A stretch of 12,604 bases of DNA from NCBI GenBank assembly GCA_029820915.1, contig JALGUI010000062.1, positions 1-12,604 on the forward strand, written 5' to 3'. Positions 6,619-12,364 of this stretch are shown here, in pieces. The notes under the pieces were generated by a model that was not told the origin of the DNA, searched no databases, and saw nothing but the letters and a program-made list of their open reading frames with translations. Positions within the stretch are counted from its first letter, which is position 1. Each line of letters begins with the position of its first letter. Both the position numbers and the translations under genes were made by a program. The stretch is from Candidatus Zipacnadia bacterium. Its GTDB lineage: Bacteria > Armatimonadota > Zipacnadia > Zipacnadales > UBA5352.

Positions 6619-6639
6619 TGCGAGCGCCCTGCGCTCGCA
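6619..6639. repeat. Perfect 9-bp hairpin with 3-nt loop
   Basis: TGCGAGCGC (6619-6627) and GCGCTCGCA (6631-6639) pair perfectly around CCT. It lies in the 237-nt spacer 6519-6755 before the GT2 gene and is followed 9 nt later by another 9-bp hairpin. No T-run follows either one. Confidence 0.6.
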
Positions 6640-6648
6640 GGTGAGCCC

Positions 6649-6670
6649 CGAGGTCGCCGGAGCGACCTCG
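6649..6670. repeat. Perfect 9-bp hairpin with CGGA loop
   Basis: CGAGGTCGC (6649-6657) and GCGACCTCG (6662-6670) pair perfectly around CGGA. An outer GCAGG (6637-6641) and CCTGC (6671-6675) can enclose it, which would compete with the right arm of the preceding hairpin. The GGTCGC/GCGACC core returns in the hairpin at 12288-12305. Confidence 0.6.
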
Positions 6671-6755
6671 CCTGCACATGCCGTCAGGAGCAGACTGCAG
6701 CACGCGAAGTTCCACCACCAAGTACCAGCCTGCACGCGCCGCTATCGTGCACCCC

Positions 6756-7466
6756 ATGAAACTAAGCGTCGTCATGCCGGTCTACAACGAAGGGGGGACG
6801 ATCCTGGAGATCCTCGACCGCGTGCGGGCGATCGAGATCGACAAGGAGATCATCATCGTCGATAACTGCTCGACCGACGGCACCCGGGAGATCGTCGAGC
6901 AGATCGACCACGCGGAGGTGCGCAAGATCCTCCAGGATCGGAACCGGATGAAGGGCAACTCGGTCAAGAGGGGCATCGCGGCGGCGCGTGGCGAGTACAC
7001 CATCATCCAGGACGCCGACCTCGAGTACGACCCGCGCGACTACGGGGCGCTGCTCGCCGAGATCGAGCGTGACGCGGTGCTGGTGGTGCTGGGATCGCGG
7101 GTGCTGGGGGCGGCGAGGCGAGGCGAGGCGCTGCCGCCATCGTCGTTCTCGATCGGGCGCGACTTCCTGACCGACTACTTCAACATGCTGTTCGACGCGG
7201 ACCTGACCGACATCGCCACGTGCTACAAGCTCGCGCCGACGCAGTTGCTGCAGAGCCTCGACCTGGTGAGCGACGGCTTCGACCTGGACTTCGAGCTGCC
7301 CGCCCGCTTCGTGCTTGAGGCGCGGGCCCGCGGGCAGCGCGTCAGCGAGGTGCCCATACGCTACTACCCACGCACCAGCGACGAGGGGAAGAAGATACGC
7401 TGGACCGACGGCATCGCATCGCTGGCGGCGATCACCAGGTTCCGCTTCGTCGCGCCGGGCGGCTGA
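6756..7466 (+). CDS. Family 2 glycosyltransferase (polyprenyl-phosphate mannose synthase-like)
   Basis: Cytoplasmic GT-A fold enzyme of 236 residues, resembling bacterial dolichol/undecaprenyl-phosphate sugar synthases that charge a lipid carrier from a nucleotide sugar. Visible motifs: VVMPVYNE at 5-12, VDNCSTDGT at 35-43, the DXD metal site DADLEYDP at 86-93 (D86, D88), LGSR at 112-115, TDIATCYKL at 151-159, DGFDLDFELPAR at 173-184 and KIRWTDGI at 213-220. There is no C-terminal membrane helix, so it is the short soluble type. The ATG at 6756 is preferred over the in-frame ATG at 6678 because MKLSVVMPVYNE is the usual family N-terminus and the preceding residues are spacer-like. No clear Shine-Dalgarno sequence is seen. 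lptC begins 4 nt downstream, so it probably leads the lpt operon. Lipid and sugar are not determined. A GGCGA tandem repeat interrupts the gene near residue 120. Confidence 0.85.
   Translation: MKLSVVMPVYNEGGTILEILDRVRAIEIDKEIIIVDNCSTDGTREIVEQIDHAEVRKILQDRNRMKGNSVKRGIAAARGEYTIIQDADLEYDPRDYGALLAEIERDAVLVVLGSRVLGAARRGEALPPSSFSIGRDFLTDYFNMLFDADLTDIATCYKLAPTQLLQSLDLVSDGFDLDFELPARFVLEARARGQRVSEVPIRYYPRTSDEGKKIRWTDGIASLAAITRFRFVAPGG
7112..7130. repeat. GGCGA pentanucleotide tandem repeat inside the GT2 gene
   Basis: Three GGCGA units plus a partial fourth (GGCG) encode the AARRGEA stretch (about residues 119-125) between LGSRVLG and LPPSSF. The unit is not a multiple of three, so gain or loss of one unit would shift the frame. 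Confidence 0.5.
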
Positions 7467-7470
7467 GGCG

Positions 7471-8064
7471 ATGAAGGCGCGGCAGGGGCTGGCCATCCTG
7501 ATCCTCGCGGGTGTGGGCGTCATCGCGACCGTCGTCTTCATGGCAATGCGCGGCAAGCCCACCCCGGTGGAGGACTGGGAGCTCAACAAGGAGGTCCCGC
7601 TCATCCTCGGACCGGGCGAGGAGCCGGCTGAGACGCAGGCGCCGATCGAGGTCGCCGGCACGGAGTTGACGGTTGTCGAGGACGGCGAGGTGGTGTGGCG
7701 CGCGAGCTTCGGCGGCCAGATCGAGCTCGACCAGCAGGGCCGCACCGGCCGCGCCGAGCAGGTGGACTGGCAGTTCGAGGGCAAGGGCTTCGAGGGACTG
7801 GCCGTGAGGGCGCCGCTCATGGTGGCCGACTACGACATGAAGGAGCTGCGCTTCTCGAGCGGCGTGGACATCGAGGCCGAGAAGGGCGACCTGCGGTTTT
7901 CCGCGAACGACGTGACCTATCAGTTCGGGACGCACAAGTTGATCGCGACCGGAGATGTGCGCTTCCAGAGCGGCGCCTTCGCGGGCGAGGCCGAGGAACT
8001 GGTCATCGACAACCGGTCGAGGACCATCCGGCTCAAGCGCGGACAGCTCACGCGCAGGCAGTAG
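7471..8064 (+). CDS. lptC: LptC-like LPS export protein
   Basis: Bitopic inner-membrane protein that passes lipopolysaccharide from the LptB/F/G transporter to LptA. The 197 residues have one N-terminal membrane anchor (about 7-26, LAILILAGVGVIATVVFMAM) and a periplasmic beta-rich domain with the LptC-type repeating pattern: DGEVVWRASF, then a run of strands ending LIATGDVRFQSGAFAGEAEE and TIRLKRGQL. Similarity in this family is weak, so the neighbours carry weight: lptA, lptB and lptF follow. The ATG at 7471 places the anchor at the very N-terminus, 4 nt after the GT2 stop. GAGG lies too near the ATG to be an ideal ribosome site, so translation may be coupled to the GT2 gene. A longer in-frame ORF from 7315 overlaps the GT2 gene and is rejected. 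Length is normal for LptC (about 190). Confidence 0.82.
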   Translation: MKARQGLAILILAGVGVIATVVFMAMRGKPTPVEDWELNKEVPLILGPGEEPAETQAPIEVAGTELTVVEDGEVVWRASFGGQIELDQQGRTGRAEQVDWQFEGKGFEGLAVRAPLMVADYDMKELRFSSGVDIEAEKGDLRFSANDVTYQFGTHKLIATGDVRFQSGAFAGEAEELVIDNRSRTIRLKRGQLTRRQ

Positions 8065-8069
8065 TTGGC

Positions 8070-8088
8070 GCCTCGCGACAGGCGAGGC
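8070..8088. repeat. Perfect 7-bp hairpin between lptC and lptA
   Basis: GCCTCGC (8070-8076) and GCGAGGC (8082-8088) pair around GACAG, filling most of the 43-nt spacer. It is related to the palindrome at 6551-6565. It could tune relative expression within the operon; no T-tract follows. Confidence 0.5.
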
Positions 8089-8107
8089 AGATGAGGACAG
8101 CGAGACA

Positions 8108-8656
8108 ATGAACCGATCAGCGGTCGCATGGACGGTGGCGGGGCTCGTCGCCCTGCTCGTGGTGAGCGCCACCGCGCAGCAGGTACGCCAGACACGCACC
8201 GGCAGGCTCGTCTTCGACGTGCTCGAGTGGAACTTCGCGAACAACACCATCGTGGTCACGGGCAGCCCGGCCACAATGGTCGTCGAGGGCCGGCACAAGG
8301 CCGAGCTGCGCTCGCCGCGCCTGGAGATCGACGCCGATGAGCGCCTGGAGGAGATCCATGGCGCCACGGCCGCCGGGCCCGTGCATCTCGACCTGCTCAC
8401 CGCCACCGACGACACCGGCCGGCGTCGGCGGATCACGGCCTCCTGCACCCAGCGCGCCACCTACTCCAAGGCCGAGGACACCGTCACCATGACGGGCGGC
8501 GTGGTGGCCGACATCGTCACGCTGCCCGCGGGCGAGGCCGAGGCGGCCCATCTCGAGAGCGAGTCCATCACCGTGAACCTGCGCACCAGCACCCTGACCG
8601 CCCGCCCGGGCAGCTTCGAGGTCACCACCGACGTGGACATTCCTGAGGAGCAGTAG
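8108..8656 (+). CDS. lptA: LptA/OstA-like periplasmic LPS bridge protein
   Basis: Secreted protein whose beta-jellyroll units form the periplasmic bridge carrying LPS to the outer membrane. The 182 residues start with a signal peptide (MNR, a hydrophobic core at about 6-20, ATA-QQ with probable cleavage after A23). The mature part has the OstA pattern: RLVFDVLEWNFANNTIVVTG, RSPRLEIDADERLEEIHG, then ITASCTQRATYSKAEDTVTMTGG, ending with the LESESITVNLRTSTLTA repeat. The ATG at 8108 is chosen because it gives a clean signal peptide; the upstream in-frame extension overlaps lptC. The gene lies 43 nt after lptC, with a hairpin between, and 1 nt before lptB. The protein lacks the large C-terminal domain of LptD, so it is the LptA component. 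No LptD is in the window. Confidence 0.83.
   Translation: MNRSAVAWTVAGLVALLVVSATAQQVRQTRTGRLVFDVLEWNFANNTIVVTGSPATMVVEGRHKAELRSPRLEIDADERLEEIHGATAAGPVHLDLLTATDDTGRRRRITASCTQRATYSKAEDTVTMTGGVVADIVTLPAGEAEAAHLESESITVNLRTSTLTARPGSFEVTTDVDIPEEQ
8644..8650 (+). promoter_or_regulatory. Shine-Dalgarno of lptB, inside the lptA end
   Basis: TGAGGAG, 7 nt before the ATG at 8658 and within the last codons of lptA. It fixes the lptB start and suggests coupled translation. Confidence 0.65.
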
Positions 8657-8657
8657 C

Positions 8658-9377
8658 ATGTCGCTCGAGGCCCGCGGCCTGGTGAAGAGCTACGGCGGCC
8701 GGCGCGTGGTGGACGGCGTGGACATGACCGTCAAGCGCGGCGAGATCATCGGGCTGCTGGGCCCCAACGGCGCGGGCAAGACCACGAGCTTCTACATGAT
8801 CCTCGGGCTGGTGCGCTCCGAAAGCGGCACGGTCCTGCTCGACAACGTGGATCTGGCGCCCTTCCCGATGCACGACCGCTGCCGCCGCGGCCTGGGGTAC
8901 CTCGCCCAGGAGCCATCGGTCTTCCGTCGGCTGACGGTGCGCGAGAACCTGCTGCTGATCCTGGAGATGCAGAAGCTCTCGCGTCCGCAGCAGTTTGCCC
9001 GCGCCGATGAACTGCTCGAGCGCCTGGGGCTGACCGAGCGCGCGGATGCCAAGGGCGCGGTGCTGTCCGGCGGCGAGCGGCGGCGCGTCGAGATCGGCAG
9101 GACGCTGTGCACGCGCCCGTCATTCATCCTGCTCGACGAGCCCTTCACGGGCGTGGACCCCATCGCTATCGACGACATCCGCAGCCTCGTCGCCGAGTTG
9201 CAGTCCGACCAGATCGGCATCCTGATCACCGACCACAACGTGCGCGAGACGCTGACCATCTGCGACCGCGCCTACATCATCTCCGAGGGCAAGATTCGCA
9301 CACACGGCCCGGCCAGAGACCTGCCCAACGACCCGATCGCCCGCCGGTACTACCTGGGCGACAGGTTTCAGATGTAG
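8658..9377 (+). CDS. lptB: LPS export ABC transporter ATP-binding protein LptB
   Basis: Cytoplasmic ATPase that powers extraction of LPS from the inner membrane by the LptF/G permease. All ATPase motifs are present in 239 residues: Walker A GPNGAGKT (35-42), Q-loop Q84 in LAQEPSVF, signature LSGGERRR (136-143), Walker B ILLDEP (157-162, catalytic E161) and switch H193 in TDHNVRET. LSGGERRRVEI, LLDEPFTGVDPIAI and the tail YYLGDRF are hallmarks that separate LptB from the close branched-chain amino-acid ATPases LivF/LivG. Length is normal (about 240). The gene sits 1 nt after lptA. The next Lpt gene, lptF, follows only after a 240-nt palindromic spacer, so the operon may be interrupted there. 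Very secure call. Confidence 0.96.
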   Translation: MSLEARGLVKSYGGRRVVDGVDMTVKRGEIIGLLGPNGAGKTTSFYMILGLVRSESGTVLLDNVDLAPFPMHDRCRRGLGYLAQEPSVFRRLTVRENLLLILEMQKLSRPQQFARADELLERLGLTERADAKGAVLSGGERRRVEIGRTLCTRPSFILLDEPFTGVDPIAIDDIRSLVAELQSDQIGILITDHNVRETLTICDRAYIISEGKIRTHGPARDLPNDPIARRYYLGDRFQM

Positions 9378-9392
9378 GGACGGCGGGGAACC

Positions 9393-9514
9393 GGGTCACG
9401 GCGGCGACGACAGCGAGGGAAGCAACGGCACGTGTTGGGCCGACCTCGTCCGACCGCTGTGCGGTCGGCCTCGTGCGGCCCCTCCAACGTCCGTCGTTGC
9501 TGTTGCCGTGACCC
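9393..9514. repeat. Imperfect nested palindrome, about 120 bp, between lptB and lptF
   Basis: Three inverted-repeat pairs nest around nearly the same centre: GGGTCACGGC (9393-9402) with GCCGTGACCC (9505-9514), GGGCCG (9437-9442) with CGGCCC (9476-9481), and CCGACCGC (9450-9457) with GCGGTCGG (9461-9468) around TGT. The arms between them align imperfectly as well (an ACGGCACG-like stretch against ACGGACG, with gaps). The left arm is about 11 nt longer. It may be a decayed mobile palindrome, a REP-like unit or a folded leader of lptF. Confidence 0.6.
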
Positions 9515-9612
9515 TGTCTGTCCGTTCGCGGTCGGCGTCAGCCATTGCCGTCGTCGCTATCGTGTCCATCCTGTTCCTGCTGTTTGCCGCAGCCGTTGCC
9601 GTAGCTGGCAGC
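9515..9612. repeat. Degenerate 3-periodic spacer tract upstream of lptF
   Basis: The stretch is rich in TTGCCG-, GTCGTC-, CTGTTC- and GTTGCC-like words spaced by threes, as in a decayed trinucleotide or hexanucleotide microsatellite. The in-frame translation that would extend LptF through it is rich in Arg and Cys and unlike any Lpt protein. No ribosome site is obvious before the ATG at 9618. Confidence 0.35.
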
Positions 9613-9617
9613 CCACA

Positions 9618-10700
9618 ATGAAACGCCTCGACCGCTATGTGCTGACCGAGATGGTCCCTCCGTTCCTCTTCGGCATCGGGGCCTTCCTCGCTGTACTGGT
9701 GGGCGTGCAGCTCCTGTACGAGATGCTGCGCCTGATCTACCAGCAGGGCTTCCCGGCCTGGGCGGCCGTGCGCATCTTCTTCCTCGAGCTGCCCGCCGTG
9801 CTCACCCTCACCCTGCCCATGGCCACGGTGTTCGGCAGCCTCATGGCGATGGCGCGGTTCAGCGGCGACGGCGAGCTCGTGGCCATGCGCGCGGGCGGCA
9901 TCTCCATCCCGCGCATCGGCCTGCCCGTCGTGATCGTCGGCTTCGTGGTGTCCGTCGGCGGCCTGCTCATCAACGAGACCGTGGTCCCCGGCGCCAAGCA
10001 GCGCGCCTTCGAGATCGCGCGCGAGGTGCATGGCACCGTCGCGGGCGAGATGGACATCGCGCTCGAGGTGCGCGACGATGACGATCATCTCGAGCGCTGG
10101 CTGCACGCCCGCAAGTTCGACCCGGACACGCTGACGCTGTTCGACGCCACGGTCCTTGACTTCACGCTCGGCAGGAAGCCCCATCTCTACACCGCCGAGC
10201 GCGCGCGCTGGCAGGGCCAGTACTGGGTGCTGGAGAATGTAGAGCATACCACCTGGGACGGAGATCAGGCGGGCAGGCTGCATCTGGACAGCGTGATGCT
10301 GCCCATCGGCCGCACGCCCGAGCAGGTGGAGCGAGTCCGCAAGCTCCCCGACGACATGTCGCTCGCGGAGCTGCAGGAGCAGGCGGGGCTTGCCGAGCAG
10401 CAGGGGCGTGTGGCCTGGGCCAACCGGCTGCGCCAGCACTACCACGTCCGCCTCTCTCTGCCCTGGGCCTGCGTGGGCTTCGCGGTGCTGGGGATCGCGC
10501 TGGGGATCCAGCGGCAGCGCTCCTCGCGCGGCATCGGCATGGGCGTGTCCCTGCTGGTGATCTTCGTCTACTACGTGGTGTTGCACACGCTGACGCTCGT
10601 GGGTGAGAGGGGGGTCGCGCCCCCGGCGCTGATGGCCTGGACGCCGAATCTGCTCCTGTACCTGACCGGCCTCGGCCTGCTGCTGCGCGCGTCGCAGTAG
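9618..10700 (+). CDS. lptF: LptF/LptG-family LPS export permease
   Basis: Inner-membrane permease of the LPS exporter that works with LptB. The 360 residues have the family layout: three N-terminal helices (about 15-34, 52-78, 98-122), a periplasmic beta-jellyroll (about 125-275), and three C-terminal helices (about 281-297, 306-325, 341-357). The segment RFSGDGELVAMRAGGIS (81-97) is the cytoplasmic coupling helix that docks on LptB; LPWACVGFAVLGIALG and RGIGMGVSLLVIFVYY are typical C-terminal motifs. The ATG at 9618 gives the family N-terminus MKRLDRYVL; the ORF upstream to 9432 is rejected as spacer. Classical systems use an LptF-LptG pair, but only one gene is in the window. Whether it is LptF or LptG cannot be told; it could act as a homodimer or pair with a distant gene. 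Confidence 0.9.
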   Translation: MKRLDRYVLTEMVPPFLFGIGAFLAVLVGVQLLYEMLRLIYQQGFPAWAAVRIFFLELPAVLTLTLPMATVFGSLMAMARFSGDGELVAMRAGGISIPRIGLPVVIVGFVVSVGGLLINETVVPGAKQRAFEIAREVHGTVAGEMDIALEVRDDDDHLERWLHARKFDPDTLTLFDATVLDFTLGRKPHLYTAERARWQGQYWVLENVEHTTWDGDQAGRLHLDSVMLPIGRTPEQVERVRKLPDDMSLAELQEQAGLAEQQGRVAWANRLRQHYHVRLSLPWACVGFAVLGIALGIQRQRSSRGIGMGVSLLVIFVYYVVLHTLTLVGERGVAPPALMAWTPNLLLYLTGLGLLLRASQ

Positions 10701-10767
10701 GCGGCGCGGCGGCGTTCATTTTCGCGGCCGCGGTCGGGCGCTCCGGGCTTCCCCGAGCGGGATCAAG

Positions 10768-12246
10768 ATGGCCTCCTACACCGTCGTGATATTCGTCGCC
10801 CTGGCCGCCCTCGGTGCGCTCATCGCCTACCTGGGCGACCTCGTCGGCGCGCGGCTGGGCAAGCGCCGCAGCACCATCTTCGGCATGCGCCCCCGCCGCA
10901 GCGCGCGCCTGATCGCCGCCATCGTGGGCGCCATCCTGCCTCTGATCGGCCTCGGCGTCGCCACCCTCGGCTCGCGCTACGCCCGCGTCGCCGTCTTCGA
11001 GCTGCGCACGCTCATGCGCAGCAGGGAGGAGCTGACCGGGCAGATCGACGACCTGCAGAAGCAGGTCGCGCGCTCCGAGCGCGAGGCGCGCGACGCCGAC
11101 GAGCGCGCCACTGTTGCCGAGCGTGAGGCCGAGACGCTTCTGGAGGCGCAGGAGGACGCGCAGGAGCGCATCGGGGAGTTGACGACACGCGCCGACGACC
11201 TGCGCACCCGGGTGGATGACCTGACCGCCAGGCGCGGCCAGCTCGAAGGCGAACTCGAAGACGCGCAGGCGGGCCTGCAGGACGCCCAGGCCGACCTCGA
11301 CACGGCTCAGGCGGACCTGACGACGACCGACGAGGATCTGGAGCGCAAGCGTGCGGAAGTCGAGAAGATGCGCGGACACGTCGAGCGACTGACCACGCAC
11401 ATCCGCAGCATGGACGACCGGCTTGCGCCCTTGCAGCGGCGGTTGGAGGACACGCAGTCGGAGCTGGAGTCGAGGATGAGCCGACTCGAGGTGGCGCAGC
11501 AGGAACTCGAGGACATCGAGGCTCGACTCGAGCAGGTCCAGCGCCGCCAGGAGCTGATCGCCGAACGGCCCGCGCTCTTCGAGCCCGGCGACGAGTTGAT
11601 CCGGGTGGTCCTTCCCGCCGACGAGACCCAGGACCAGATGGAGAGCGAGCTGTACGAGGTATTGCACTTTGCCGGCGCCGCCGCGGAGCGCCGGGGCGTG
11701 CCCGAGGGCGCCAACGGTCGCGCCGTGCTGGTGGTTGCGCCCATCCCGCCATGGGCGTCGGCCGAGCACGTCCCCGAGGGCATGATCGTGCGGCACGTCG
11801 CGTCGGAGCTGCGCACGCGCGGCGCCGACGAGTGGGTGGTGGTGGTCCGCGCCTTCCGGCGGCTGTTCTCCGACGACGACACGCAGCTCGCCGTGGAGTT
11901 CAAGGCCGCGGCCAACCGGCTCGTGTTTCACGCCGGCGAGGTGCTCGACGAGTTCGCCATCGGCTCCGACGCAACGGCGTTACAGGCCTTCGAGGGTATC
12001 TGGCTGCGGATCACGGACAAGCAGACCAGCCTCGTGCGCGCCCGCGCCATCGCCGAGGGGATGCTGCCCCACCCCGACACCGGCAACTACGGCTCCATCG
12101 ACCTGGCCGAGATATTCGCGGCGGCGGAGGCGATCCGCGCCGGCGACGACATGATGCTGGTGCGCGTGGTGGCCGCCGAGGACACCTACACGCGCGGCCC
12201 GTTGCTGCTGGACATCGAGGTGACCGAGGCCGAGGAATCGCCCTGA
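10768..12246 (+). CDS. DUF3084 membrane-anchored coiled-coil protein
   Basis: Protein of 492 residues with the DUF3084 layout. There are two N-terminal membrane helices (about 4-22 and 46-66) joined by YLGDLVGARLGKRRSTIFGMRPR, a segment strongly typical of the family. A long coiled coil follows (about 72-265), with heptads rich in Glu, Arg, Ala and Leu and repeated words such as EDAQAGLQDAQADLDTAQAD. The C-terminal globular domain (about 270-492) contains VLVVAPIPPWA, VRHVASELRTRG and a TYTRGPLLLDIEV ending. The biochemical role of DUF3084 is not established. The position directly after lptF (67-nt gap) and before a YqgF-like gene suggests an envelope-linked role. The ATG at 10768 begins the first helix; only a weak purine-rich stretch (GGGAT) precedes it. 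Call is firm, function unknown. Confidence 0.88.
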   Translation: MASYTVVIFVALAALGALIAYLGDLVGARLGKRRSTIFGMRPRRSARLIAAIVGAILPLIGLGVATLGSRYARVAVFELRTLMRSREELTGQIDDLQKQVARSEREARDADERATVAEREAETLLEAQEDAQERIGELTTRADDLRTRVDDLTARRGQLEGELEDAQAGLQDAQADLDTAQADLTTTDEDLERKRAEVEKMRGHVERLTTHIRSMDDRLAPLQRRLEDTQSELESRMSRLEVAQQELEDIEARLEQVQRRQELIAERPALFEPGDELIRVVLPADETQDQMESELYEVLHFAGAAAERRGVPEGANGRAVLVVAPIPPWASAEHVPEGMIVRHVASELRTRGADEWVVVVRAFRRLFSDDDTQLAVEFKAAANRLVFHAGEVLDEFAIGSDATALQAFEGIWLRITDKQTSLVRARAIAEGMLPHPDTGNYGSIDLAEIFAAAEAIRAGDDMMLVRVVAAEDTYTRGPLLLDIEVTEAEESP

Positions 12247-12269
12247 GGCCAAGCTCTGCGACACGACGC

Positions 12270-12287
12270 CCGGGCAGGAGTGCCCGG
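12270..12287. repeat. Perfect 7-bp hairpin, first of three after the DUF3084 gene
   Basis: CCGGGCA (12270-12276) and TGCCCGG (12281-12287) pair around GGAG. It begins 23 nt after the DUF3084 stop and abuts the next hairpin without a gap. There is no T-run, so a canonical terminator is not supported. Confidence 0.55.
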
Positions 12288-12305
12288 AAGGTCGCAAGCG
12301 ACCTT
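12288..12305. repeat. Perfect palindrome AAGGTCGC-AA-GCGACCTT, second of three
   Basis: AAGGTCGC (12288-12295) and GCGACCTT (12298-12305) are exact inverted repeats around AA; in RNA a 7-bp stem with a CAAG loop would form. The core GGTCGC/GCGACC is the same as in the hairpin at 6649-6670. Confidence 0.55.
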
Positions 12306-12310
12306 GATAG

Positions 12311-12334
12311 CGGGGTTCGCTACGCGAACGCCCG
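12311..12334. repeat. Bulged hairpin, third of three before the YqgF-like gene
   Basis: GTTCGC (12315-12320) and GCGAAC (12324-12329) pair around TAC. The stem is extended by CGGG (12311-12314) with CCCG (12331-12334) past one bulged G. It ends about 30 nt before the next start codon. Confidence 0.5.
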
Positions 12335-12364
12335 GGCCACGCGCCATTGTCGGGAGAGGAGTTC

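Noticed and set aside
6678..6755. N-terminal extension of the GT2 enzyme by 26 residues
   Set aside because: Not similar to the family; MKLSVVMPVYNE at 6756 is the standard beginning.
9432..9617. N-terminal extension of LptF by about 62 residues
   Set aside because: The extension is spacer-like (Arg/Cys-rich) and contains the palindrome; MKRLDRYVL at 9618 is the normal family start.
10162..11931. 589-residue minus-strand open frame opposite lptF and DUF3084
   Set aside because: Shadow of the coiled-coil coding sequence; no motif and no ribosome site.
12270..12334. CRISPR-like array
   Set aside because: The units are different palindromes without equal repeats or spacers.
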